DNA from: Burkholderia anthina
Lineage (GTDB): Bacteria > Pseudomonadota > Gammaproteobacteria > Burkholderiales > Burkholderiaceae
Direction: 5' to 3'
Length of the DNA: 64,000 nucleotides
NCBI RefSeq assembly: GCF_902498995.1
Contig: NZ_CABVLY010000037.1
Span: forward strand, 1-64,000
In this document: piece after piece, positions 1 to 7,790 of the stretch
Layout: the number at the start of each line of letters is the position of its first letter
Numbering within the stretch: the stretch's first letter is position 1
The notes under the pieces: generated by a model
Told to the model about the DNA's origin: nothing
What the model saw: only the letters and a program-made list of their open reading frames with translations
Databases searched by the model: none
Made by a program: the position numbers and the translations under genes

Positions 1-168
1 GGCCGCGCCGCCAAGCGCTGCCGCATCGGCCGACGTGCGCGGGGCAGCCGCGCCGCGATGCGATGCCGCGCCGCTCCAGAGCGCCGCGCCGGCAATCGCC
101 GCGAGCCCCACCGCCCCGTAGAGCGCAACGCGCCGCGCGAGCGGCGCGCGTCCTTCACGTGCCGTCAT
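1..168 (-). CDS. lifO: Lipase-specific foldase (Lif), N-terminal part, cut by window edge
   Basis: This is the first 56 codons of the steric chaperone that folds the secreted lipase encoded just upstream. Only the N-terminus is present; the gene runs off the left edge. The ATG (166-168) lies 3 bases after the lipase stop codon, so the pair is transcribed and probably translated together. Visible are a basic start (MTAREGRAPLARR), a single hydrophobic segment at about residues 14-31 that would anchor it in the inner membrane, and the beginning of an Ala/Pro-rich linker. Lif proteins are known to be tethered this way, with the folding domain in the periplasm. The identification rests mainly on position after lipA and the anchor, since the folding domain lies outside the window. 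Confidence 0.8.
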   Translation of the reverse strand, partial: MTAREGRAPLARRVALYGAVGLAAIAGAALWSGAASHRGAAAPRTSADAAALGGAA

Positions 169-171
169 CGA

Positions 172-1266
172 TCACACGCCCGCGAGCTTCAGCCGGTTCG
201 CATGCGTGCGGATCACCGCGACCGGATCCTCCGCGTACGCGCCGCGCACGCCGAGCAACTGGTTGATCTCGTCGAGGTGGTTCCACTTGTAGTTCGTGCT
301 GAGCACCTTCCCGTACAGCGCGCTGCACTTCGACACCAGCCCGTCGTTCTGGCCCGAGCCGCGATTGATCATCACCGTGCCGGTGCCGAGCAGTGCGAGC
401 GTCGACAAGTCGAGCGCGTTGGCCGGGTCGATCAACGGAATCGTGCTCGTATCCGTCGCACCCGTGACGCCGAACGCGGAGATCGTCGGCTGGACCGCCG
501 TGCCGGCCCACGAATACAGCAGATGCGTGTTGCCGCCGACCGTCTCCGTCGGCGCGCCCGTCTGGCAACTGCCCGGCGCGCCGAGGCCGGCGCTCGGATA
601 ATTCTGGTTGTACGTTGCGGCCTGGGCGGTCGTCAGCGTCTTCAACGCGGCGAGCGCATCCTGGTCGGTGTTGTGGCTGCTGCTCGTCAGGACCCCGAAC
701 ACATTGACGAACGCGGCGATCACCGACGACGACAGGCCGGTCGGATCGTTCGCGAGCACGCCCTGCACGAAGTCGGCGAACTCGGAGCCGCGATGCGGCG
801 TGCCGATCGTCGTCACCGACGCGACGAGATCGGGCGCGACCGCGGCGACATAGCGCGACGTCAGGCCGCCCTGGCTGTGGCCGATCAGGTTCACCTTGGT
901 CGCGCCCGTCGCGGCGAGCACCGTCTTCACGTACGCGAGCAGCTGTTCGCCGCGCCCGTTCGGGCCGTCGTCGCTCTGGAAGCCCGACAGGTTCGCGACA
1001 TAGACGTTCGCGCCGTGCTGCTGCAGGTCCTCCTGGATACCGTACCAGTACTCGAGCACGCCTGCGTACTTGTCGGTGCCGGTGAGCCCGTGCACGAGGA
1101 TGATCGGATAGCGCGTCGCCGCGTAGTTGTCCACCGGCGCGATTGCCGCCATCGCCGAGTGCGTCGTCGCGAGCGTCACCGCCGCGGTCGTCCCGACGAA
1201 CGGCGCGACGCTCATCGCGCATGCCACTGCCCCTGCCACCACCCTGGAACGCATCGATCTGGCCAT
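172..1266 (-). CDS. lipA: Secreted triacylglycerol lipase (subfamily I.2)
   Basis: Extracellular lipase that hydrolyses long-chain triacylglycerols; 364 aa. The ATG at 1266 is preceded by AGGAGA and gives the family-length precursor. Residues 1-44 form a long signal peptide. In the mature enzyme the nucleophile Ser131 (Ser87 of the mature protein) lies in GHSQGG, and the Asp and His of the triad lie near residues 308 and 330 (the His in WNHLDE). Two cysteines (GSCQTG and VSKCSA) match the known disulfide, and the oxyanion region ILVHGLTG is intact. Sequence similarity to the B. cepacia lipase is very high by eye. Export is by Sec and then type II secretion, with folding by the downstream Lif. 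Confidence 0.97.
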   Translation of the reverse strand: MARSMRSRVVAGAVACAMSVAPFVGTTAAVTLATTHSAMAAIAPVDNYAATRYPIILVHGLTGTDKYAGVLEYWYGIQEDLQQHGANVYVANLSGFQSDDGPNGRGEQLLAYVKTVLAATGATKVNLIGHSQGGLTSRYVAAVAPDLVASVTTIGTPHRGSEFADFVQGVLANDPTGLSSSVIAAFVNVFGVLTSSSHNTDQDALAALKTLTTAQAATYNQNYPSAGLGAPGSCQTGAPTETVGGNTHLLYSWAGTAVQPTISAFGVTGATDTSTIPLIDPANALDLSTLALLGTGTVMINRGSGQNDGLVSKCSALYGKVLSTNYKWNHLDEINQLLGVRGAYAEDPVAVIRTHANRLKLAGV

Positions 1267-1421
1267 GCATGTTCTCCTGATTATTGTGCTGCCGGTACGA
1301 ATGAGATCGGATCGACGTGCACGATGCGTCGCCGGCACCGTGTGCGTCGAATGCGGGAGTGAATCACGAGTCGCGAACGTTTGCGCCCCGACTAGATACG
1401 GTTCTCTAATCGGTTGACGCG

Positions 1422-1443
1422 CCCCGCCCGTTCAGGCGGGGCC
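1422..1443 (-). terminator. GC-rich hairpin between the receptor gene and lipA
   Basis: An 8-bp stem (GCCCCGCC paired with GGCGGGGC) around a 6-base loop sits 45 bases past the stop of the TonB receptor gene. No T-run follows on the minus strand, so intrinsic termination is uncertain. Confidence 0.35.
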
Positions 1444-1487
1444 GCGTTCGTACGCGCGCATGCTGCATCGCACATGCGCGATGGGCG

Positions 1488-3617
1488 TTACAGCTTCGCG
1501 CTCACGCGCACCCATGCGGTACGCCCCGGCTCCATCACCGGCGCGTTCGCCGGATAGCCGAAGCCCGCGTTGCCGGCCAGGTTCAGATGCTCGGCATAGG
1601 CTTTGTTCAGCACGTTGTCGACGCCGATCGAGACCTGCACCTTCTTGCTGACGTTGTACTGCGCGTGCAGCGACAGCACGCCGAACCCGGCGCCCGGGCC
1701 GAAGTCCTTGCCGACCACGTTGCCCTCATTCAGTGCATAGCGATGCTGCGGCGCAACGACTCGCCACAGGCCGCCGGCCGACCATGCGCCGCGCGTGTAT
1801 TCAAGCCCGACGCGCGCCTCGAGCGGCGGCATCTGCGGCAAGGGCTCGCCGCTCGTCGCGTTGCGCCCCCACGCGTAGGCGAGCGACGTCTCGACGCGCA
1901 GCGGCGCGACCGGCCGCCACGACACGCCGGCTTCGCCGCCCATGATCTGCGCGTTGACGTTGGTTGCCTGCGTGGTCGAGCCCATCATCCCGGCTGCGTA
2001 GTTGAACAGGATGAAGTCCTGCACATAGCCGGCATAGGCCGACACCCATGCGTCGAAGCGGTCGCTCTTGACCTGCGCACCGATGTCGAGCTGCGTGGTC
2101 TTCTCCGGCCGCACCGCGGAGAACGCGTTGATCGAGCCGGCCGGCCCGCGCTGCGCGGAGAACAGCTCCCAGTAGTCGGGATAGCGTTCCGCGTGACCGA
2201 TCCCCGCGTACCAGGTAACAGGCAGCGACGCGAGATCGCGCTCGTAGCGCACGAAGCCGCTCGGCAGCACGCGCGCGCGATCGTCGTCGAAGGTCGGATT
2301 CGGCTTGCTCGTCATCATCCCGCTCGTCGTCGCGCGCTTGTCGCGCGCGCTCGCGTAGTCGACCCGCGCGCCGCCGATCACGCGCGACGCGTCGCTCGCG
2401 TACCACGTCAGCTCGCCGAAGGCACCCGCGTTCCACATCGTCGCCTGCGCATTCCACGGCTGGTCGCCGTAGTTCTGCCACCCCATCGCCGAGCGCGCGT
2501 CGAGCCGGTTCGATTGCGCATCGACGCCGGTCACGAGCTTGAAGTCGTCGCCGAAGCGGAACGTCGCCGCTGCGCGCGCGCCGAGCGTGCGGCGCCGCAC
2601 TTCGGACGCCATGCGCATCGGCATGCTGCTGGTCGGATCGGGCTGCCGCAGCGTGGTGTTGTCCATCACGTGGTCGGCTTCGTTGTAGTACACGCGCGCC
2701 TCGATCCGGTCGAGCACGTCGCCGAGATGGCGCTTGTCGAACGACAGGCCGAACGTCTCGCGACGGAAATGCGCGCCGTCCATCCCGCGTCCCGCATAAC
2801 GCGCGTAGCCGTCGCCGGTGCCGGCCGTCAGTTCGACGCGCGTGTGATCGTCGGGCGTCCAGCCGAGCGCCGCGTCCGCGTTCCACTTGTCCCACTGCGA
2901 CGGCACGGTATTGCCGTTGCCGTCCTTGTAGTCCTGCGCGTGCGCATGGTTCGCGCTCACGCGGCCATATCCATCCGGCGTGCCGGCCGTCACGTCGACG
3001 TTCTGGTCGTTGCGGCCGAACGAGCCGCCGACCACGCTGCCCTCGAAGCGCATGCCGGGCCGCTCGAAGCGCGGCGTCACGCGCTCGAACAGCACGGTGC
3101 CGGCCGATGCGCCGGGACCGTACAGCACGGTCTGCGGCCCCTTCACGACCGTGACCTTGTCATAGCTTTCGGGCGCGATATACGAAGTTGGCGCGTCCAT
3201 CCGGTTCGGGCACGCGCCGAGCGTCGGCAGCCCGTTCGCGAGAATGTTCAGCCGCGAACCGAACATCCCGCGCAGCACCGGGTCGCCGTTGGTTCCGCCG
3301 CTGCGGATCGACGTGAAGCCGGGGATCGTCTTCAGATAATCCGCTCCGTCGCTCGCCGGCAGCGGCTGGCGCGGCGTCTTCGGATCGGTGACGACGACGA
3401 GCGGCGTCGTCAGCGGCGACGCGACGACCTCGACGGGCGGCAGCAGCGCGGTCGCGTCGTCGGTCGGCGTACCGGCCGCGCTCGCGGGTTCGGCGGCAGC
3501 CGCCGCGGTCATGGCGCTGACGGCCAGCGCGGGAACGGTGAGTTGCAGCATCCGCGGCACGCGCCGCGTACGGGAATGGCGCGACGCCGTCGGCGCGCGC
3601 AAGAAGAAAGTGTTCAT
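1488..3617 (-). CDS. oprC: TonB-dependent copper receptor (OprC family)
   Basis: Outer-membrane TonB-dependent receptor of the copper subfamily, 709 aa, normal length. A signal peptide lies within the first 48 residues (a second in-frame ATG at residue 23 begins the hydrophobic part). The plug domain follows at about 55-165, with the family-typical stretch ending in ACPNRMDAPTSYI and VVKGPQTVLYGPG, which resembles OprC/NosA receptors. The rest is a 22-strand-type barrel ending in a terminal aromatic-type strand (AWVRVSAKL). The DUF2946 gene 83 bases upstream is a common neighbour of this receptor. Met-rich loops (SMPMRM, AAGMMG, SGMMT) would suit copper binding, but that is inference. No strong ribosome site is seen at the chosen start. 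Confidence 0.88.
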   Translation of the reverse strand: MNTFFLRAPTASRHSRTRRVPRMLQLTVPALAVSAMTAAAAAEPASAAGTPTDDATALLPPVEVVASPLTTPLVVVTDPKTPRQPLPASDGADYLKTIPGFTSIRSGGTNGDPVLRGMFGSRLNILANGLPTLGACPNRMDAPTSYIAPESYDKVTVVKGPQTVLYGPGASAGTVLFERVTPRFERPGMRFEGSVVGGSFGRNDQNVDVTAGTPDGYGRVSANHAHAQDYKDGNGNTVPSQWDKWNADAALGWTPDDHTRVELTAGTGDGYARYAGRGMDGAHFRRETFGLSFDKRHLGDVLDRIEARVYYNEADHVMDNTTLRQPDPTSSMPMRMASEVRRRTLGARAAATFRFGDDFKLVTGVDAQSNRLDARSAMGWQNYGDQPWNAQATMWNAGAFGELTWYASDASRVIGGARVDYASARDKRATTSGMMTSKPNPTFDDDRARVLPSGFVRYERDLASLPVTWYAGIGHAERYPDYWELFSAQRGPAGSINAFSAVRPEKTTQLDIGAQVKSDRFDAWVSAYAGYVQDFILFNYAAGMMGSTTQATNVNAQIMGGEAGVSWRPVAPLRVETSLAYAWGRNATSGEPLPQMPPLEARVGLEYTRGAWSAGGLWRVVAPQHRYALNEGNVVGKDFGPGAGFGVLSLHAQYNVSKKVQVSIGVDNVLNKAYAEHLNLAGNAGFGYPANAPVMEPGRTAWVRVSAKL

Positions 3618-3700
3618 GGATCGAATGCCCGAGTGACGCCCTCCACGCGGTCTCGGCGGACCGCACGGATATCGGCGATGAAAAAACGGAAGACAGCGCG

Positions 3701-4069
3701 TCAGGCGCGCTCGGGCGGTGCGCGTGGATACGCGCGCGGATAGCGATCGTCGCGCGCCGCGACGGCATGCGGTGCGGCGGCGGAAACGGTCGTGGCGGGG
3801 ACGAACGCGAATGGTGCGGCAGCCGGGCCGCCGATCGCGGGACTATGCGCGAAGAATGCGCAGTATCCGCATGCATCGAGATGCGACGCATGATCGTGCG
3901 CGCTGGCCGCACCGGCCGACCGGTGCGCGCCATGCTCTGCACTGCAGACGATTGCATCGGGCGTCGCCGCCTGTGCGATGCGCCACTGCGACACCAGCGG
4001 CGCCGCGATCGCGATCCAGATCGCGAACACGCCGAGCCAGGCGGTCAAGTGACGATGTCGATGCAACAT
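3701..4069 (-). CDS. DUF2946 family small exported protein
   Basis: A 122-aa protein with an N-terminal hydrophobic segment (WLGVFAIWIAIAAPLVSQ, about residues 10-27) that acts as signal or anchor. The rest is exported and holds potential metal ligands: CSAEHG, then His-rich text leading to HLDACGYCAFFAHSP with two cysteines three apart and flanking histidines. This arrangement is characteristic of DUF2946. Members often sit beside TonB copper receptors, as here; the two genes are co-directional and 83 bases apart. A role in copper handling is inferred from context and the Cys/His pattern. Biochemical function is not known to me. Confidence 0.8.
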   Translation of the reverse strand: MLHRHRHLTAWLGVFAIWIAIAAPLVSQWRIAQAATPDAIVCSAEHGAHRSAGAASAHDHASHLDACGYCAFFAHSPAIGGPAAAPFAFVPATTVSAAAPHAVAARDDRYPRAYPRAPPERA

Positions 4070-4164
4070 GCGCGGCGGTGCGTAAGCGGAATGTAAAAAC
4101 AGCCGAGATGTTACAGAATGTTCGGCGCGATAGCCAGCCGTGCAGACCGGTAAACGGCCCGGGA

Positions 4165-4192
4165 GCGCATGGTTGTCAATACAACCATGCGC
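4165..4192 (-). terminator. Hairpin downstream of cytochrome b561
   Basis: A perfect 12-bp stem (GCGCATGGTTGT with its complement) and a 4-base loop lie 35 bases past the cytochrome b561 stop. No T-run follows, so it may be a Rho-independent terminator only in part or an mRNA 3'-end stabiliser. Confidence 0.45.
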
Positions 4193-4227
4193 CCCCGGGG
4201 CTGCTGCGCGGCGTCAGCGCGCGGCGA

Positions 4228-4761
4228 TCACACCATGCGTCGCAGCACGTCGTCGCGTCGAATGAAATGGTGATAGAGCGCGGCCAGCGCATGCAGGCCG
4301 ATCACGAAGTAGAACGCATTGCCGATCAGTTCGTGCGCCTCCTTGATCGTCGGCCGCAGCGCCTTGTCCGGGCCGAACAGCGTAAACGACACGCCGATCC
4401 AGTCGAGCGACACGGGCTTGCCGCCCATGTTGACCATCATGATGCCGAGCAGCGGCTGCGCGATGATGAACACGTACAGCGCGAAATGCGCGAGCTTCGA
4501 CAGCCACTTCAGCAGCGTCGCCTGCGGGATCGCTTCCGGCACGCGGCTGACCGCCCGCCACAGCACGCGCAACACCGACAGCACCAGCACGAACGTACCG
4601 GCCAGAAGGTGCACGTTCATCCAGAACACGCGACTGTCGCTGCCTTTCGGCCCGCGAATCTCGATGGCCAGGTAGGCCAGCGCCACCAGCAGAAAGATGG
4701 CCCAGTGAAAGAAGATCGCAGGCGAGCTGTAGCGCGTCTGTTTCGCAAGGATGTTTCTCAT
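4228..4761 (-). CDS. cybB: Cytochrome b561 family protein
   Basis: Inner-membrane dihaem b-type cytochrome of 177 aa with four transmembrane segments (about 15-33, 48-67, 88-108, 145-165). Histidines that would ligate haem are in place: FFHWAIF in helix 1, NVHLLAG in helix 2, KLAHFALY in helix 3 and GLHALAALYHH in helix 4. The family passes electrons between ubiquinol and periplasmic acceptors. The ATG at 4761 gives the family length; longer in-frame extensions upstream carry no domain. It stands alone, divergent from the membrane protein gene to the right. Confidence 0.9.
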   Translation of the reverse strand: MRNILAKQTRYSSPAIFFHWAIFLLVALAYLAIEIRGPKGSDSRVFWMNVHLLAGTFVLVLSVLRVLWRAVSRVPEAIPQATLLKWLSKLAHFALYVFIIAQPLLGIMMVNMGGKPVSLDWIGVSFTLFGPDKALRPTIKEAHELIGNAFYFVIGLHALAALYHHFIRRDDVLRRMV

Positions 4762-4968
4762 GCTCGGTCTCGTGTTTCTCGTGTTGTATTCGGGGAAAGC
4801 GCGCCGCGGCTGGCCTGGGCCGGGCGGCTGCCCCGATTGTAGCCGTCCGCGCGTCCGCTGTTGCGCGACCGGATCAAATAACCGAGGAATCGATGCTGTC
4901 CCGCCGCGTGCCGGCATATGGAAAATCCGCATCGCGTGCGCAAACGGCTGTGGCACGATGGAGCTTTG

Positions 4969-5628
4969 GTGCGACGTTACGCGGCCATCATGAGCAAGGC
5001 GTTCTTCGTTGCGGCCTATCGGCTGATCGCCGCGTTGCTCGCGGTGTCCACTACGCTGCACAGCATCGCGAACGACTGGGCCATGCCGAGCTTTCATCTC
5101 GGCAACTATCTCAGCTACTTCACGCAACTCAGCAGCCTCTACGCGGCCGCCATGCTGGCCGCGGGGCTGCGGCGCATCGCGCGCCCGGGCTCGGCCCGCT
5201 ACGAATCGATGCGCGGCGCCGCCGTGCTGTACGTGCTGATCACCGCGATCGTCTACGAACTGCTGCTCGCGCGGCTCGATGCGCTGCGCCACATCACGCC
5301 GGCCCTCAACAACTGGGTACTGCACCGGATCGTGCCGCTCGTGATGCTGTGCGACTGGCTGTACGTGGAGCCGCGCTCGCCGATCGCGCGGCGCAGCGCG
5401 TTCGCGTGGCTCGGCTTTCCGGTCGTCTATCTCGGCTATACGCTGGTGCGCGGCGCGCTGGAGAACTGGTATCCGTACCCGTTCGTCGATCCGCGGCCGC
5501 ACGGCTACCTGCCGGTGGCGATCCAGTGCTCGTTGATCGCGCTCGGCGCGGCGGGACTTGCGCTCGGCATCCGCTGGATCGGCAATCACGCAAGACCGTC
5601 CGGCGCCGCGACGCTCAAGGAAGGATGA
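4969..5628 (+). CDS. Pr6Pr family membrane protein
   Basis: Multi-pass integral membrane protein, 219 aa from the GTG at 4969 (212 aa from the ATG at 4990). About six hydrophobic helices are visible, with the pattern YLSYFTQLSSLYAA in helix 2 and LHRIVPLVMLCDWLYVEP in the middle. This matches the Pr6Pr/FAR-17a/AIG1-like family, whose bacterial members have no assigned function. The GTG start is favoured because GGAG (4960-4963) sits 5 bases before an in-frame TTG-GTG pair; the ATG at 4990 has no such site. It ends 48 bases before the convergent NlpD-like gene. Confidence 0.75.
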   Translation: MRRYAAIMSKAFFVAAYRLIAALLAVSTTLHSIANDWAMPSFHLGNYLSYFTQLSSLYAAAMLAAGLRRIARPGSARYESMRGAAVLYVLITAIVYELLLARLDALRHITPALNNWVLHRIVPLVMLCDWLYVEPRSPIARRSAFAWLGFPVVYLGYTLVRGALENWYPYPFVDPRPHGYLPVAIQCSLIALGAAGLALGIRWIGNHARPSGAATLKEG

Positions 5629-5676
5629 AGGCGGGAGCGTGTGCACCGCACGGCGCACACGTCGTGACGCGGCCGG

Positions 5677-6411
5677 TCAGCCGCCGTTGCGCGGCAGGAA
5701 GTTCATCGGATCGACGACCTTGCCGTTCTGCCGGACTTCGAACTCGAACGTCGCGCGGCCGCTCGCGTCGGTGTCCATCTCGGCGACCGGCTGGCCGGCA
5801 CGTACTGCGTCGCCTTCGCTGACGAGCAGCTTGCCGTTGTGCCCGTAGGCCGTGATGAGCCCGTTATCGTGTTTCAGGATCACGAGCGGCCCGTAAGCCT
5901 TCACACCCGACCCGGCATACACCACGCGCCCGTTCGCCGCCGCGCGCACCGAATGATCGGGCCCCGATGCGGCAATCACGACGCCGCGCGTCTTGCCGGC
6001 CGTAAACGGCGTCACGACGCTGCCCGTGGCCGGCCATGCGAGCGAGCCGGGTTGTGCAACGGCTGCGGACGGCTGCCCGAGCGACGTCGCGGCAGGCGGC
6101 GGCGCGACGCGCAGCACCTGGCCCGGCGACACGGCGTCGGTGGGCGCCATGTGGTTCCAGCTGGCGACGTCCTGCACGCGCTGCCCGTAGGCGGCCGCGA
6201 TGCCCGCGAGCGTGTCGCCCGGATTCACGCGGTAATAGCCGGCGATCACGCCCGGCGTGGCGGCCGACGTCGGCGTCGACGGGCGCACCGGCTGCCAGTT
6301 GTCGGTCCACGGCGTCATCGTACAGCCCGTCAGCGCGGCGGCCGCGGCGACGAGTGCCGCCTGCGGCAGCCAGCGCGCCAGGGAATCGTGGATCGGAATA
6401 TTTTTTTTCAA
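5677..6411 (-). CDS. NlpD-like LysM/degenerate M23 lipoprotein, TTG start
   Basis: Envelope lipoprotein of 244 aa. A lipobox LTGC places the lipidated Cys at residue 30. A LysM peptidoglycan-binding domain lies at about 58-105 (YRVNPGDTLAGIAAAYG) and a LytM/M23 fold at about 150-240. The M23 zinc ligands are lost: the first motif reads RGVVIAA and the last reads TFEFEVR, where active enzymes carry histidines. This is the NlpD/EnvC pattern, so the likely job is to activate N-acetylmuramyl-L-alanine amidases at the septum rather than cut peptidoglycan. The start is TTG (6409-6411) with GGGAGG four bases upstream; the 40 codons before it look like untranslated leader. Confidence 0.85.
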   Translation of the reverse strand: MKKNIPIHDSLARWLPQAALVAAAAALTGCTMTPWTDNWQPVRPSTPTSAATPGVIAGYYRVNPGDTLAGIAAAYGQRVQDVASWNHMAPTDAVSPGQVLRVAPPPAATSLGQPSAAVAQPGSLAWPATGSVVTPFTAGKTRGVVIAASGPDHSVRAAANGRVVYAGSGVKAYGPLVILKHDNGLITAYGHNGKLLVSEGDAVRAGQPVAEMDTDASGRATFEFEVRQNGKVVDPMNFLPRNGG

Positions 6412-6822
6412 GGGTCCTCCCGGAGTTGCGTCGTCGCGCCGCCCACCGCCCCCCGGCGCGCGACGCACGATGTCCGGCCAAAAAGCCGGACCGACCAGTA
6501 TCCGACCGCTCTCGCGGCCGTCAGTTTCCACAGCGGAACGTCGACGCGAACGGACTCACCGGCCCCTTTTTCGCGTCGCTCCGATCGGCAAAGATACCAT
6601 TTGTCGCGGTCAGGGCCGCGACAAGCACGCGTTCCGGCAACATTCTTGCGGCGCCGCACACGGGTGCCGGCGGCCCGCAAGCCGCGCCCGGCGGGCCATC
6701 CGGCGGGCTTGCGCCGCGCCGCGAGGCCGCGGCAGTCGGCGTCGAACTACCCGCCGTCACCCGGCCGGACGCCTCCTATACTGCGGAATGCAGCACGATC
6801 CAGCGACAACGAGGAGATCACA
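6412..6822 (+). other. Divergent intergenic region (411 bases)
   Basis: This stretch separates the NlpD-like gene (leftward) from the small gene at 6823 (rightward) and must hold both promoters. A TATACT hexamer at 6777-6782, about 40 bases before the rightward start, is a possible -10, with no good -35. I see no gene or strong hairpin in it. Confidence 0.4.
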
Positions 6823-7143
6823 ATGAACAACGCGACGTTTCTATCCGTGCAGCTCAACGCCGAGGATTTCACTGGTTCCAGCGGCCTCGTCGAATTGCTC
6901 AACCGGCACCTGCTGTTCGCCACCGACGTCGCCGAAGCGGCCGACGCGCTCGTCCAGCTCGCAAGCGTCACGCACCTGACGGGCGCCACCCGCCACAGCG
7001 TCGAGCTGCCGGTACTCGCGATCGAGCGACTGCGCGAAGCACTCGACTCGCTCAGCGGCTACGACGAAACGTGGCTGCAGGCGCTGGAGCCGGCCGGCGG
7101 CCCCTTTGCGGCAATCGGACGCGGTCCGCGGCCGCTGCACTGA
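6823..7143 (+). CDS. Conserved-looking small hypothetical protein
   Basis: A 106-aa soluble, acidic protein with no signal peptide or membrane segment. The ATG follows GAGGAGATCACA, an excellent ribosome site, which is the main reason to call it. Residues 15-90 are predicted largely helical, rich in Leu/Ala with a run of acidic residues (SGLVELLNRHLLFATDVAEAADAL). I do not recognise the family. A hairpin terminator lies just beyond. A short cytosolic regulator or adaptor is possible, but nothing in the sequence decides this. Confidence 0.7.
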   Translation: MNNATFLSVQLNAEDFTGSSGLVELLNRHLLFATDVAEAADALVQLASVTHLTGATRHSVELPVLAIERLREALDSLSGYDETWLQALEPAGGPFAAIGRGPRPLH

Positions 7144-7167
7144 TCCGCGCGGCATGCCAATGAAAAC

Positions 7168-7200
7168 AGCCCGCCGTTCCGTGATACGGAACGGCGGGCT
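7168..7200 (-). terminator. Bidirectional terminator hairpin
   Basis: A perfect 15-bp stem with a 3-base loop lies between two convergent genes. On the minus strand it is followed by GTTTTC, so it best serves the DUF4148 gene; it also closes the rightward small gene. Confidence 0.75.
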
Positions 7201-7245
7201 GCTTGTACTTCGGGGTTCGATCAGGCCGCCAGGGCGGCCGTTCGA

Positions 7246-7590
7246 TTAACGACCCTTGTAGACCGGTGCGCCATCCGACACGCGCTTGACTTGCCAGCCG
7301 GCCTTCGCAACGGCCGGAGCGCCCGACTCTTGCTGGGCGACCGGTTGTGCACCGTAGCCGGTCGTATCGGCGGCGGCGACGTTCTGTTGCGGGTTCAGAC
7401 GGGCTTCAGCGGCCTGGATGCCTGCCGGGTAGTCCGTGCGGTCGCTGCCCAGCTTGTAGCCGGCTTGTTGCAGGGCCGACAGTTCGGCCTTCACCTGCGC
7501 ACGGGTGACGGGCGCGTTTTGTTGGGCGAACGACACGGCGGGAACGGCGAGGACGGCAGCTGCAGCGAACGTTGCGATCAGCGATTTCAT
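7246..7590 (-). CDS. DUF4148 domain-containing periplasmic protein
   Basis: A 114-aa exported protein. It has a clean Sec signal peptide (MKSLIATFAAAAVLAVPAVSFAQ, cleaved near residue 22). The short core RAQVKAELSALQQAGY followed by DRTDYPAGIQAAEARL is the DUF4148 signature, abundant and multi-copy in Burkholderia. GGAGG lies 6 bases before the ATG at 7590. Function unknown; members are small periplasmic proteins often induced by stress. It is monocistronic, with its own terminator downstream. Confidence 0.85.
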   Translation of the reverse strand: MKSLIATFAAAAVLAVPAVSFAQQNAPVTRAQVKAELSALQQAGYKLGSDRTDYPAGIQAAEARLNPQQNVAAADTTGYGAQPVAQQESGAPAVAKAGWQVKRVSDGAPVYKGR

Positions 7591-7790
7591 GATTACCTCC
7601 GGAATTTTTTTGCTCCGCCGCACACACCATGTCTGCAGCGATGGAACAGAGTTTAGTCCTGGCGTCCCTTAGGGAAAACCATGAAAGAACGAAAACACTG
7701 TTTCCTTGGAACCAACAATTCCGGGATCCGGGAATCAAAAACCCTACTCAAAGAATAGAATTTCGCAACAATGCCGCCCTCGCGGGCCGG

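Noticed and set aside
58..1362. A 434-codon plus-strand frame over the lipase gene
   Set aside because: The minus strand encodes a certain lipase; the plus frame is compositionally a shadow.
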